A stretch of 64,000 nt of DNA from assembly GCF_036026595.1 (NCBI RefSeq), contig NZ_JARZFX010000003.1, positions 62,001-126,000 on the forward strand, written 5' to 3'. A program made the position numbers and the translations under genes. Every line of letters begins with the position of its first letter. The stretch's first letter is position 1. The notes under the pieces are model-generated. The model was not told the DNA's origin. It saw nothing but the letters and a program-made list of their open reading frames with translations, and ran no database searches. This stretch comes from Virgibacillus_P tibetensis. Lineage in GTDB: Bacteria; Bacillota; Bacilli; Bacillales; Amphibacillaceae. This document shows, in pieces, positions 27,402 to 35,967 of this stretch.

Positions 27402-28127
27402 ATGGGCAGAAAAGGTTCAATGATTGAAAAAGAGATCGAAAGCAGTTATTTGAAAGAAACCATGAAACTAAAACTGTACCAGCCAGAGTCGTTCTCCCCA
27501 CTGTATAAATATAATATTTGTATTATGCAGGATGGAAACGATTATTACCAAATGGGTAGAGTAGCCACATTGAGTGACAAACTGCACGACAGTCAGGAAA
27601 TTACGAATACTGTTTTTGTTGGCATTCATTACCAGGATAAATACGACCGTAAAAAGAAGTATCATCCAAGTGGAGAGCAGCAGGATGCATATATTAAGTT
27701 TTTAGTAAATGAGGTTGTCCCCCTATTGGATGATATGCTTCCAACCTACCATATGGGACAATCACGTGCATTAATGGGAGACTCCCTTGCAGGTACATTA
27801 GCATTGATGACTGCACTTAAATATCCAAATACGTTTGGAAAAGTGATTATGCAGTCACCCTATGTGGACGATACCGTGCTAAACGCAGTAGAAAATGCCA
27901 GCAGTATTCATTCCATCGATCTGTACCACACCATCGGTACAGAAGAAACTGATGTTGATACAACTGATGGCAAGAAAGTAGACTTCTTAAATCCAAATCG
28001 CAAATTAAAAGCACTTCTTCAGGAAAAAGGTGCCAATTATGTTTATTATGAATTGGAAGATGGAGAACACACATGGAAGTATTGGCAAAAGGATATGAAA
28101 CGCCTACTAACAACCATGTTTAACTAG
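27402..28127 (+). CDS. yjcH: YjcH-type esterase-like hydrolase
   Basis: 241 residues from ATG 27402; GAGGTG lies 6 bases upstream, while the longer GTG frame lacks an SD. It is an esterase D-like alpha/beta hydrolase: YNICIMQDGNDYY near the start, nucleophile elbow ALMGDSLAGTLAL (Ser about 130), and LEDGEHTWKYW with the histidine. B. subtilis YjcH has the same length and lies next to yjcG and yjcF, as here. Ferri-siderophore esterases share this fold, but no siderophore genes are adjacent, so the substrate is open. Confidence 0.85.
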   Translation: MGRKGSMIEKEIESSYLKETMKLKLYQPESFSPLYKYNICIMQDGNDYYQMGRVATLSDKLHDSQEITNTVFVGIHYQDKYDRKKKYHPSGEQQDAYIKFLVNEVVPLLDDMLPTYHMGQSRALMGDSLAGTLALMTALKYPNTFGKVIMQSPYVDDTVLNAVENASSIHSIDLYHTIGTEETDVDTTDGKKVDFLNPNRKLKALLQEKGANYVYYELEDGEHTWKYWQKDMKRLLTTMFN

Positions 28128-28274
28128 GTCCAATGTATCTTTTTTCAAAAAATTACAAAATAAAGCCTTATTAGACTACGTTTTTGTTATAATAAAGAAT
28201 ACAACCGATATTGATGTACAGATGTGCACCATATTTATACGTAACAAGAAAATATAAATAGGAGGTTTTCATTT

Positions 28275-28793
28275 ATGAAATACGGTATAGCCATTTTCCC
28301 ATCAAAGTCTATTCAAGATGAAGCAAATTCATACAGAAAGCGTTATGATCCTCATTATGCATTAATTCCACCACACATCACGTTAAAGGAAGCGTTTGTG
28401 GCGGATAATACAACAATAGACAATTTAGTCACAGAATTAAAACATATAGCAAATGACACCAACCCATTCACAATTAATATTAATAAGGTCAGCACATTCG
28501 CTCCTGCGACGAATACTATTTATTTTAAGGTAGAGCCTATTCAGGAGCTTATTGATTTATACGAAAAAATGCATCAGGGTAACTTTCCAAAGAATCAGGA
28601 ATATTCGTTTGTGCCCCATATTACAGTGGCTCAAAAATTAGTACATGACGAGTACTCTGATGTATTCGGCAGCATGCAGATGAAGAAAATTCAGTTTGAA
28701 GATGAAATTGATCGTTTCCAATTATTATATCAGTTAGAGAATGGGTCATGGACCGTTTATGAAACATTCGTATTCGGAAAGGAACACGTGTGA
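28275..28793 (+). CDS. yjcG: 2H phosphoesterase-family protein YjcG
   Basis: 172 residues with a perfect SD AGGAGG. Two HxT motifs define the 2H (2'-5' RNA ligase/cyclic phosphodiesterase) superfamily: PPHITLKEAF (about residue 35) and VPHITVAQKL (about residue 115). The family opens 2',3'-cyclic phosphate ends of RNA or nucleotides; the B. subtilis YjcG structure has this fold but its substrate is not established. It overlaps yjcF by four bases (GTGA), so the two are translationally coupled. Confidence 0.9.
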   Translation: MKYGIAIFPSKSIQDEANSYRKRYDPHYALIPPHITLKEAFVADNTTIDNLVTELKHIANDTNPFTININKVSTFAPATNTIYFKVEPIQELIDLYEKMHQGNFPKNQEYSFVPHITVAQKLVHDEYSDVFGSMQMKKIQFEDEIDRFQLLYQLENGSWTVYETFVFGKEHV

Positions 28794-29212
28794 ACGTAAA
28801 GGTCGTTGATACACAACAAGAGAAAGAACAAGCTTATCATGTTCGGATGATCGTATTCGTAGAAGAACAAAAGGTTCCTCCCGAAGAAGAACTTGATGAA
28901 CATGATAAAACAGCAATCCACTTCATCGGCTATGAAAATAACGAACCTATCGCCGCAAGTCGCCTGCGGTTTGTTGAAGGTTATGGGAAGCTGGAACGAA
29001 TCTGCGTTCTTAAAAACCACCGTGGTAAATCCCATGGCAGACAAATCATTCTAGCAATGGAAAAATTAATTTCATCTAAAGGCTATTCAAAAGCTAAACT
29101 GAATGCACAAACACATGCTGAAAACTTTTATCAACGTCTGGGGTATAAAACAATATCCGGAGAATTTCTGGATGCCGGCATCCCCCATGTAACCATGGTT
29201 AAAGACTTATAA
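28790..29212 (+). CDS. yjcF: GNAT-family acetyltransferase YjcF
   Basis: 140 residues, GTG start overlapping the yjcG stop. It shows the GNAT core: FVEEQKVPPEEELDEHD (residues about 20-38), RLRFVEGYGKLERICVL leading into the acetyl-CoA loop HRGKSHGRQI, and the C-terminal FYQRLGYKTISGEF. It transfers an acetyl group from acetyl-CoA to an unknown amine. Same order and size as B. subtilis. Confidence 0.88.
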   Translation: MNVKVVDTQQEKEQAYHVRMIVFVEEQKVPPEEELDEHDKTAIHFIGYENNEPIAASRLRFVEGYGKLERICVLKNHRGKSHGRQIILAMEKLISSKGYSKAKLNAQTHAENFYQRLGYKTISGEFLDAGIPHVTMVKDL

Positions 29213-29258
29213 CAAACATGAATTAGTTTTTGCTAATTACTATACAAACTATTCAAAT

Positions 29259-29294
29259 GAGAGCGCCCCTAACTATCGGGACGCTCTTTTTTTT
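29259..29294 (+). terminator. terminator of the yjcHGF run
   Basis: AGAGCG-N16-CGCTCT hairpin followed by eight T, directly after yjcF. Confidence 0.85.
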
Positions 29295-29378
29295 GGCTTA
29301 TAATGTCCCTACAAACTGAATTCTTTTCATTTAATTGGTTATGCTAAATTGTGATGTTTTTTATAGGGAGGACAACAG

Positions 29379-30086
29379 ATGCAGCAATTTTTACCGATGT
29401 TTTACGAAACCTTATTTGGGTTCACGGCATTGTTTATCTTGACTAAGGTATTAGGTAAAACCCAAATTTCTCAATTAACTGCCTTTGATTTTATTTCAGC
29501 TATAATTTTGGGTGAGCTGGTTGGAAATGCTTTATTTGATAAAGAAGCAGGCATTCCTGAAATAGCATTTGTAATTGTATTATGGGGATCGCTGCTTTAC
29601 ATTACCGAAATTATTTCCCAAAAGTATAAAAGAACACGCTCCCTAATAGAAGGAAGCCCAGCCATCATAATCCATAAAGGAAAATTAATTCGTGACATCA
29701 TGAAAAAGAACAAGCTTGATATTAATCAGCTTCAAAACCTTTTGCGCTCAAAGGATGTTTTTTCTATTCAGGAGGTTGAATACGCGTTATTAGAAACTGA
29801 TGGGACCTTATCTGTCTTAAAGAAGTCTTCCTTTCAAACACCAAACAAAGGTGATATGAATTTTCCATCTCATGAAGTAAATCTAGCGGTTACCCTTATA
29901 AATGATGGAGAAATTATTTATGATAATTTGAAAGAGAAAGGAATCTCAGAGGGATGGCTTTATGAGCAAATGCACGAGCAGGGATACACCGATGTTAAGG
30001 ATATATTTTACGCAGAATACATCAAAGGCCAAGACCTTCTATTATTCCCCTTTGAGAACAGAATTCATAAAAGATACGAAAGTTGA
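29379..30086 (+). CDS. DUF421 (YetF/YrbG-type) membrane protein
   Basis: 235 residues, SD AGGGAGG. Two or three membrane helices occupy residues 5-85, with the family phrase TKVLGKTQISQLTAFDFISAIILGELVGN (in parts: LGKTQISQLTAFDF, ILGELVGN). A soluble domain follows with IIHKGKLIRDIMKKNKLDINQL and a second small beta domain. DUF421 proteins are abundant in spore formers; some are spore-specific (YetF, YrbG, YdfS) and SpoVA-linked relatives are known. Function unknown. It is a single gene with its own terminator overlapping the next gene's 3' end. Confidence 0.85.
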   Translation: MQQFLPMFYETLFGFTALFILTKVLGKTQISQLTAFDFISAIILGELVGNALFDKEAGIPEIAFVIVLWGSLLYITEIISQKYKRTRSLIEGSPAIIIHKGKLIRDIMKKNKLDINQLQNLLRSKDVFSIQEVEYALLETDGTLSVLKKSSFQTPNKGDMNFPSHEVNLAVTLINDGEIIYDNLKEKGISEGWLYEQMHEQGYTDVKDIFYAEYIKGQDLLLFPFENRIHKRYES

Positions 30087-30117
30087 GCGCGAATGCGTTC
30101 ATCCTTCGTATCTTTTT
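30071..30117 (+). terminator. terminator of the DUF421 gene
   Basis: AAGATACGAA (inside the end of the CDS) pairs with TTCGTATCTT and a T run. It ends exactly at the stop of the convergent MBL gene. Confidence 0.8.
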
Positions 30118-31015
30118 ACGTATCAGCATGAAAAATCCATTTGCTGGATTTTATTGTATGGCTGATCTTTTTATGCTTAATTAGCCCCACCAAATAGGCT
30201 GTAGCTGCTGTACGATACAATAACCATTGAGATAAGCCAGGACTTTGGACTCCATAATGTTCACACATGTTTGCAACAACTGATTCATGTGAAATCCCAT
30301 TTGCATGGGATTTAATCTCATCATACAGCCATCCCAGTAATTCTTCGTGATAAGTGATGTTCTTCTTTACTGTAGACTTAAATTCCTTTTCAAATATACC
30401 ATGACCAGGTACAGCTCCGTCACATGATACATCTAATAGTTTATACAAGCTTTCAATGGTTAGGCTCGCTTCGGTAATATACGGGATCTTATGCTTGTAC
30501 AACTGGTCTTCACTGAAATAACTGTCTCCAGCATATAAGATCCCTCCGATTTCCATTGCCAGCTGACGATAGCTATGGCCTGGAAGGAGATAGGTTTTAA
30601 AGGTAAATCCATCAACTTCATGATCTCCTTCATCTAAAGTCTGATCAACCTGGATGGCCTTTCCCTGCAAAAATTTATTATTCAGTTCCGGTAGTGGTTC
30701 ATTACCAGAGAAGAGATACAAAGGTTCAAGTGTGGGGTTAGCTAATATAGCAGCTTCAAATATGGGAGCCATCGTATGTATCCGATGGCTCTTTTGCAAA
30801 AAACTGGCGCCTCCATAATGATCAGCATGGGCATGAGTGATAAATAAATGTGTTATAGGTAAATTCTTTTCCGCAAGCTGCTTCAGTGCCTTTCGCATAA
30901 CAGAATCATCAATTCCCGCATCGATCAGCATCCCTTTTTCACCATGATGGACATATCCTATGTTTACCGGGGCATCAAAATAATAGCATTCGTTCGTAAG
31001 TTTTATTAAATTCAT
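30116..31015 (-). CDS. MBL-fold metallo-hydrolase
   Basis: 299 residues. The metal-binding signature THAHADHYGG (about residue 60) matches HxHxDH; further ligands are in LLPGHSYRQ and GDSYFSEDQ, and GAVPGHGIFEKE. The last 80 residues are helical with a short DNA-binding-like segment (ISHESVVANMCEHYG), as in many MBL hydrolases fused to a C-terminal winged-helix-like cap. Glyoxalase II-like thioester hydrolysis is the commonest activity in the family, but the substrate is not defined. Confidence 0.85.
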   Translation of the reverse strand: MNLIKLTNECYYFDAPVNIGYVHHGEKGMLIDAGIDDSVMRKALKQLAEKNLPITHLFITHAHADHYGGASFLQKSHRIHTMAPIFEAAILANPTLEPLYLFSGNEPLPELNNKFLQGKAIQVDQTLDEGDHEVDGFTFKTYLLPGHSYRQLAMEIGGILYAGDSYFSEDQLYKHKIPYITEASLTIESLYKLLDVSCDGAVPGHGIFEKEFKSTVKKNITYHEELLGWLYDEIKSHANGISHESVVANMCEHYGVQSPGLSQWLLYRTAATAYLVGLIKHKKISHTIKSSKWIFHADT

Positions 31016-31107
31016 TCAGGAAGCTCCTCTAACTATTCGTTCAGCTCTGACTTACAGACCGGGGCATTTATTTATGGCAATAAACGATAAATGATCACTA
31101 TCCGCTG

Positions 31108-31368
31108 TTATATACTTTCGCTGAAGTTTTTTCCTTTTCCAGTTAAAGTTCCATAGACACTTTCTGAAGCAGACGTACCAGGTGAATTTACCAAAGCGCT
31201 TTCATTTGGGTTTATCAAAAAATTATATTGATTTTCGACTTCCTGATGTTGTTTTTCTAAAATAACCTTAAATGGTTTTTCAATCATAAAGTAATTTTGT
31301 TTATCTTTAATTATACGATTCTGATAATCATTATACTGATAATGTTGTATTGGCAAAATATATCCCAT
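31108..31368 (-). CDS. hypothetical small protein
   Basis: 86 residues from ATG 31368, chosen for AAGGAGGG 8 bases upstream. It is rich in Gln, Asn and Tyr near the start (GYILPIQHYQYNDYQNRI), then has a charged helix (FKVILEKQHQEVENQYNFL) and a Ser/Gly-rich tail. No membrane segment or known motif. It lies next to spore coat genes, so a sporulation role is possible but not shown. Confidence 0.6.
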   Translation of the reverse strand: MGYILPIQHYQYNDYQNRIIKDKQNYFMIEKPFKVILEKQHQEVENQYNFLINPNESALVNSPGTSASESVYGTLTGKGKNFSESI

Positions 31369-31487
31369 TGAAAACGCCCTCCTTATGTAATTTGATTTCA
31401 TTTATATACATTCGTAACTAATCTGATATTTATAACTATTCTCCATCAATTTACTTATTCCCTTTATTATAACTAATTAAACATTCG

Positions 31488-31522
31488 ACAAAAAATGAAA
31501 AGCAGCTAATAACTAGCTGCTT
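31488..31522 (-). terminator. terminator of the 31547-31783 gene
   Basis: Minus strand: AAGCAGCT-N7-AGCTGCTT followed by TTCATTTTTT. Confidence 0.8.
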
Positions 31523-31546
31523 CGTCAACTAGGATATATGGATAAT

Positions 31547-31783
31547 TTAAAACCATGGAAACGGTCTTCTATCCGTTCTATCCGTTCTATCCTTGCTTTC
31601 CGTAGCATCAAGGTCAGGACTAAGGTCGTCGCTTGCTGACTCTAAGTCATCTCCCCGCATTCTTGGTCTACCCAAAAATGGATCATATCGTCGGCGGCGT
31701 TCCGTTTCCTGAATATGAACATTATCTGCTTTTATCACTAGATCCTTAACATGTATCACTTGTTTTGGTTTTTCATCAGACAT
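31547..31783 (-). CDS. hypothetical small hydrophilic protein
   Basis: 78 residues, with an SD (AAGGAGTGATATG) before ATG. A beta-like start VIHVKDLVIKADNVHIQ precedes an Arg-rich stretch (ETERRRRYDPFLGRPR), an acidic Ser/Asp segment and a short DRTDRTDRR repeat, ending PFPWF. The repeat is coded by direct 9-bp copies (TCTATCCGT). Placed between two small genes and a cotZ-like gene, it may be a spore surface protein; this is inference from context only. Confidence 0.6.
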   Translation of the reverse strand: MSDEKPKQVIHVKDLVIKADNVHIQETERRRRYDPFLGRPRMRGDDLESASDDLSPDLDATESKDRTDRTDRRPFPWF

Positions 31784-31963
31784 TCCATATCACTCCTTCA
31801 TAAATTTCTTCGTTAATAGTCTATGTAGTTGTTTTAATTAGGATATGGTCACACGCCCTTTTTTAGGTAATTAATAGCAGAGTTGCTAATCTGATTTTTT
31901 AGGCAAACAGCTTGTGATAAATGCTTTGATATAAATATAGTGGTATCTAAGATGGATGCCTAC

Positions 31964-31990
31964 ACAAACATTAAAGCACTACATATTCTA
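31964..31990 (+). promoter_or_regulatory. candidate SigK promoter of the cotZ-like gene
   Basis: AC at 31964-31965, 16 bases, then CATATTCTA at 31982-31990 fits the mother-cell SigK pattern AC-N16/17-CATANNNTA, about 45 bases before the coat gene start. Confidence 0.5.
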
Positions 31991-32035
31991 GTAAAGACTA
32001 CTAAGTCAATAACATGTTGAAAGGAGAAATAATTT

Positions 32036-32497
32036 ATGGGTGGTTGTGGAAAAGATTTTCACACAGGTAACTGTGTGTGCGATATTCTAAGAGAGATCGC
32101 CGATGCACAAAATGATGTTCTTGATATTTGTTGTGACACTAGTTGCGAGCAGTCAATTAGTGATTTATTAGGAGAGACTGATCCTGGGAACGGCTTGGAT
32201 ACAGTACCAGTAATTCTATACTGTAAGGGTGACTGTAAGCCATTTAAAGGGTTTGGTGCACTTCCAAATGACGTAGGTTGTGTAGTAGGAAGCTTTTTCT
32301 TCCGAGTGAAAAGTGTGGATGATGATTGCTGTGCAATCCTCGAACTCTTAAGAGATCCAAGTGATGCTGACCTGAATCCTAAAGATCCAGTAGACCAGAA
32401 AACGGATGATCTGCGGGCTACAGGTATTTGTATGACTGTTGATCTTAGCTGTATTTGTCATGTAACTTGTTTACCAGCTATTGATGCACTTCGTTAA
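32036..32497 (+). CDS. cotZ: CotY/CotZ-family spore coat protein
   Basis: 153 residues, SD AAAGGAG. Cysteine-rich throughout (about 18 Cys), with the CotY/CotZ pattern at the start (GNCVCDILREIADAQNDV) and at the end (GICMTVDLSCICHVTCLPAI). In B. subtilis CotZ and CotY build the insoluble outer crust through disulphide cross-linking; exosporium relatives ExsY/CotY self-assemble into lattices. Only one such gene is present here, and cotV/W/X are absent next to it. CotZ and CotY cannot be separated with certainty. Confidence 0.92.
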   Translation: MGGCGKDFHTGNCVCDILREIADAQNDVLDICCDTSCEQSISDLLGETDPGNGLDTVPVILYCKGDCKPFKGFGALPNDVGCVVGSFFFRVKSVDDDCCAILELLRDPSDADLNPKDPVDQKTDDLRATGICMTVDLSCICHVTCLPAIDALR

Positions 32498-32511
32498 TAC
32501 TGACTAACTTT

Positions 32512-32562
32512 AAAAATACACCATTGGAAAAGATCCGGACTCTTTTCCTAGGTGTATTTTTC
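32512..32562. terminator. bidirectional terminator between coat genes
   Basis: AAAAATACACC pairs with GGTGTATTTTT around an inner GGAAAAGA/TCTTTTCC stem, with A and T tracts on the two sides. It serves the convergent cotZ-like and cotO-like genes. Confidence 0.88.
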
Positions 32563-32579
32563 CTTTTACCCTGGTAAAA

Positions 32580-33158
32580 CTAGAAACCTAATAATTTAAT
32601 TTCAATTATATCAGCGATCGGGATCAACATGTTCGACGATCTGTTTCCAACACGCATGGTGACATCATTATCTTTAGTGCCTGTAATTATACCCCGATAC
32701 GTTTTCTTATCCGTTTTTACTATACACTTCATTTTCGGCGCATAATCAGATGTGCTGACAAAGTAAGTTATTTTTTCTTCCAGTGTCATATCTTTAAATT
32801 TCGGATTCTCTGCTTTCTCGTTAACTGTTTCTTCCTCCTTCGAGTCAGGTTCACTCTCAATTTCTGAAGGTTCATTCTCCTCTTCAGTATCCAGCAGCTC
32901 TTTTTCCTGGACTCCATGATTCGATTTATCAAGCTCTTTTTCTTGGACTCCATGATTCGATTTATCAAGCTCCATCTCAAAAGCGTTCTTTTTTACAGAC
33001 TTTTTAGAATTGGATGCAGCAAATGCGCCTTCTTGTTGCTGAAGCTCCCGGGATTTTTTTGGAGACATGTAATTCGATTGCATGGGGGCATTTGGTTTCC
33101 GAATATTGGACTGGTGAATAAAAAGCAATGGATCCTTGGCAAATTTCTTTCTTCCCAT
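32580..33158 (-). CDS. cotO: CotO-like spore coat protein
   Basis: 192 residues, SD AAAGGAGAG. It starts with the family-like KDPLLFIHQSNIRKPNAPMQ, then has a Ser/Lys-rich part, a charged acidic central region and a C-terminal domain of about 75 residues beginning KFKDMTLEEKITYFVS. Two adjacent direct copies of an 11-residue block (ELDKSNHGVQE, coded by a 33-bp DNA repeat near 32914-32980) lie in the middle. CotO is needed for encasement and outer coat/crust assembly in bacilli. A SigK-like CATATAATG sits about 50 bases upstream of the SD. Confidence 0.85.
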   Translation of the reverse strand: MGRKKFAKDPLLFIHQSNIRKPNAPMQSNYMSPKKSRELQQQEGAFAASNSKKSVKKNAFEMELDKSNHGVQEKELDKSNHGVQEKELLDTEEENEPSEIESEPDSKEEETVNEKAENPKFKDMTLEEKITYFVSTSDYAPKMKCIVKTDKKTYRGIITGTKDNDVTMRVGNRSSNMLIPIADIIEIKLLGF

Positions 33159-33206
33159 ATGGTAATCTCTCCTTTATTTAAAAATTGCTCAACCCATTAT
33201 ATGAAC

Positions 33207-33363
33207 CTAAGATTTGATATGTGTTCTATAATATAGCTGTTCTTGATACAGGTCTGACCAATCAGATATACTGTAACCGGCACCTGTACACGTTCTACCA
33301 GCCCATATGTTAGCTGCCCCATGACGGGTACGCCAATGTTGCCTATCTTCTTTTTTTATTCAT
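33207..33363 (-). pseudogene. small Trp/Tyr-rich ORF with an A7 frameshift
   Basis: ATG 33363 lies 7 bases after GGGGAGG. The frame ATG AAT AAA AAA stops after six codons, but dropping one A of the A7 run gives a 51-codon protein ending at 33207: MNKKEDRQHWRTRHGAANIW, then AGRTCTGAGYSISDWSDLYQ, then a basic tail. The composition looks coding and the gene lies between cwlJ and cotO on the same strand. Options: sequencing or real indel, transcriptional slippage at A7, or chance. I do not recognise the family. Confidence 0.4.
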
Positions 33364-33395
33364 AAAAAACCTCCCCGTCATCAAACCGGGAAGGT
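33364..33395 (-). terminator. terminator-like hairpin holding an SD
   Basis: Minus strand: ACCTTCCCG and CGGGGAGGT form a 9-bp stem followed directly by T6 and ATG. The 3' arm contains the SD (GGGGAGG) of the small ORF at 33363, so the hairpin could both terminate and hide that SD. Confidence 0.6.
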
Positions 33396-33408
33396 ATTAT
33401 CGATTAAT

Positions 33409-33444
33409 TCAAAATAGTAATTGCTGTTTTAATTTGTTTTCCAT
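33409..33444 (-). CDS. possible 11-residue leader peptide
   Basis: ATG GAA AAC AAA... codes MENKLKQQLLF and stops 13 bases before the hairpin. GGTAGGAAG precedes it, and an even stronger SD (AAAAGGAG) just upstream drives only ATG TTG TAG. The order leader, hairpin, small gene resembles an attenuator, but the ORF is too short to call with confidence. Confidence 0.25.
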   Translation of the reverse strand: MENKLKQQLLF

Positions 33445-33570
33445 GAACTTCCTACCTCTACAACATTTAATAATCTCCTTTTTTTTACTAGATTTACAAA
33501 TAATAATCAGTATATTTAGGAGATGGGAGGGCACAGAAATATTTTAGTTGGCCTACCCGTTAACCTGCGA

Positions 33571-33605
33571 TAAAACAGCGACCAGTTCTCTAATACTGGC
33601 CGCTG
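33571..33605 (-). terminator. terminator of cwlJ
   Basis: Minus strand: CAGCGGCCAGT-N8-ACTGGTCGCTG then TTTT, directly after the cwlJ stop. Confidence 0.8.
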
Positions 33606-33633
33606 TAATAGCATACATTTTACTCAAAGAAAC

Positions 33634-34062
33634 TTAAAAGGTGTTATAAATATTTTCGCACTCCTCTGATGTTGGCTCATAAAAACAATGAAGCTTATAA
33701 CGCCCTACATGAGGTTGATCATACCAAGTAGCTGGACAATCCCCTGGTGGCCTGAAATACCATAAACTGTATTTTGCAGGCCAAAGTCTTTCACCATTTA
33801 CAGACCGTCGAGCTAACCTTTTTTCCTTTTCTCTTGCCCGTTGATAAAAATATCCCTTTTGAACAGCTTCAAATGCATATTCTTGATAAATCATATTCGG
33901 AATTGTTCGTAAACCAATAAAGTCCGAACAATCTGATCGTATTCTGTTTATTCCTACACTCCCGACCATTAACATCCCCTGGTCGCCTTCACCTTCTGCT
34001 TCAGCTCTTAGTAAACGTGCCAAAAGATCAATATCTGCTTGCGTAGCCTTTACTACTGCCAT
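33634..34062 (-). CDS. cwlJ: spore cortex-lytic enzyme CwlJ
   Basis: 142 residues from ATG 34062 (GGAGG 7 bases upstream), the exact length of B. subtilis CwlJ. No signal peptide, as known for this coat-located enzyme. The hydrolase_2 (SleB/CwlJ) domain spans nearly all the protein: DIDLLARLLRAEAEGEGDQG with the catalytic Glu, VGINRI, and AKYSLWYFRPPGDCPATWYDQ near the C-terminus. It degrades cortex peptidoglycan containing muramic lactam during germination, including by Ca-DPA. No gerQ is visible nearby. Adjacent to coat genes, fitting mother-cell expression. Confidence 0.93.
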   Translation of the reverse strand: MAVVKATQADIDLLARLLRAEAEGEGDQGMLMVGSVGINRIRSDCSDFIGLRTIPNMIYQEYAFEAVQKGYFYQRAREKEKRLARRSVNGERLWPAKYSLWYFRPPGDCPATWYDQPHVGRYKLHCFYEPTSEECENIYNTF

Positions 34063-34180
34063 CACTTCACCTCCATTGTGGTGTCTTTACTATCATATTG
34101 AATTTAGGCTAAGATGGTACTTTTCCCGTTTACTTTTAAAACTTTAAAATGAAAATTCATTTATGAGGATTTAAAATCAA

Positions 34181-34213
34181 TAAAAATAAAGGCTGCTAGC
34201 TATGCCAGCAACC
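34181..34213 (-). terminator. terminator after mgtE
   Basis: Minus strand: GGTTGCTGGC-ATA-GCTAGCAGCC followed by TTTATTTTT. The 150 bases between it and the mgtE stop hold an open frame without a start codon; nothing supported there. Confidence 0.75.
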
Positions 34214-34362
34214 ATTTTACTTTTCTAAATTACTTTTGTTTCACGCTTATACCTTCATAAAAGTCCCTTGCCGGTATAATGAATCGAAAGATGCCCTAAC
34301 CTGCTTTATTTTCACCCAATCCGATATACGTTCATAAGTTCGTTTGATCTTGCACGATACAT

Positions 34363-35751
34363 CTATAGTAACAAGCCCATAAATGCCGTTGCCATACCAA
34401 AATAGATCAGAATGGAAATAATATCGTTTATTGTTGTTATAAAAGGTCCCGAGGCTACTGCTGGGTCAATTTTAAATCGATCCATTAATAACGGAATAAG
34501 CGATCCTGATAATGTTGCCACCACTAGTGTAGCCATAATGGAAATCCCTACAAGCATGCCGAGAAACAGATCGCTCTTCCATAGAAAAATAACTATCGTG
34601 ATAACTATTCCACATACCGATCCGGTAATAAACCCCGTGCCTGCTTCCCGCATAACCAGCTTTAGCTTATTTTGCTTTCCATATTCACCGGTTGCAAGCC
34701 CTCTTACTGCAACAGCTAGTGCTTGCGTTCCTGTATTCCCAGCCATTCCTGCAATTAATGGAATAAAGATGGCTAACATGGCTACTTGATCTAACGTTTC
34801 TTCAAATTGGCCGATTAAACTTGCTGTGAACATGCCTAAAAACAACAGAATAATCAGCCATGGTAATCTTTTTCTTGCAGAAATTACTGCAGTATCATCT
34901 GGCTTATGTCCTTCAGAAACACCCGCCAGTTTGGTATAGTCTTCACTTGCTTCTGCCTCCATAACATCCAGGATATCATCTACCGTAATGATTCCTAATA
35001 AATGATCTTGAAAATCTACAACAGGTACTGCAAGGAAATCATAATCGCGCATCATTTGTGCAACTTCTTCTTGGTCTTTACCCACGGAGACTGCAACGAT
35101 TTTTTCACTCATAATATCAGCAATCAATTCGTCTTCCTCTGCAATAATTAAATCTCTGAGTGAGACGACTCCCACCAATCGTTTATCTTCGTCAAGTACA
35201 TATAAATAGTAGATCGTTTCTGCATCTGGAGCATCTTCTTTAAGTTGCGTCATGGCTTGTTTAGTAGTCTGTGCTTTAAAAATCGCTACATACTCCGTAG
35301 TCATTATACTACCGGCTGTTTTCTCTTCATAATGAAGCAGCTGCTTAATTTCATCTGCTGCTTCTTTATCCATGATTGTTAAGAAACTAGCGACCTTATC
35401 TTTATTAAGTTCATTCAATATATCGACTGCATCATCTGCTGGCATTTCTGCAAATACCATCGATGCAAAACGTGGATCCATTTCTGAGAAAAACAATTCG
35501 CTATCTTCCAATTCAATATTTTCCATGATCTCAGCAATTTCTTCTGGTGATAAGTAAGCATAAATCTGAAGTCTCGTTTTTTTGGATTGGTCTTTAAAAA
35601 ATATCGCTTGATCATATGGATGCATGTCCAGAAATTCTATACGAAATCCTTCTATATTCTCTTCATTCAATGTTGCCTGCAAATGGTCCCAATGAGCTTT
35701 ATATTGTACTTCATAATCTTCGTCATATTTATTTGTGGACGTCGGTTTCAT
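34363..35751 (-). CDS. mgtE: magnesium transporter MgtE
   Basis: 462 residues from ATG 35751 (AAGGGG 8 bases upstream). The order is standard: superhelical N domain (about 35-135), two CBS domains (about 140-270: VSLRDLIIAEEDELIADIM and VVDFQDHLLGIITVDDILDV), a connecting helix and five membrane helices with the pore motif AGMAGNTGTQALAVAVRG (about 345). MgtE is a Mg2+-gated Mg2+ channel. I see no M-box riboswitch in the short leader, so it is perhaps a constitutive or differently controlled paralogue. Confidence 0.95.
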   Translation of the reverse strand: MKPTSTNKYDEDYEVQYKAHWDHLQATLNEENIEGFRIEFLDMHPYDQAIFFKDQSKKTRLQIYAYLSPEEIAEIMENIELEDSELFFSEMDPRFASMVFAEMPADDAVDILNELNKDKVASFLTIMDKEAADEIKQLLHYEEKTAGSIMTTEYVAIFKAQTTKQAMTQLKEDAPDAETIYYLYVLDEDKRLVGVVSLRDLIIAEEDELIADIMSEKIVAVSVGKDQEEVAQMMRDYDFLAVPVVDFQDHLLGIITVDDILDVMEAEASEDYTKLAGVSEGHKPDDTAVISARKRLPWLIILLFLGMFTASLIGQFEETLDQVAMLAIFIPLIAGMAGNTGTQALAVAVRGLATGEYGKQNKLKLVMREAGTGFITGSVCGIVITIVIFLWKSDLFLGMLVGISIMATLVVATLSGSLIPLLMDRFKIDPAVASGPFITTINDIISILIYFGMATAFMGLLL

Positions 35752-35967
35752 TGTTCGCACCCCTTTCATATAGAATATAACTTGATTATATGGAAATCTA
35801 ACCCCACTGCTTGTTAACCTTTTCCTGAGGACTAAGAATTAATTCCCTCCAGGAAATATAATGAAACTTAACTGAAAGTGAAATAGCCAACGAAATGTTG
35901 TACACTTGTTGGAAAGACTCTCATTTTAAAAAATGCCAAATCTTACTGTATAAGGTGGATGTTAGCG

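Noticed and set aside
34213..34365. 38-codon open minus frame after mgtE
   Set aside because: No start codon or SD; mgtE reading ends with a normal stop and terminator.
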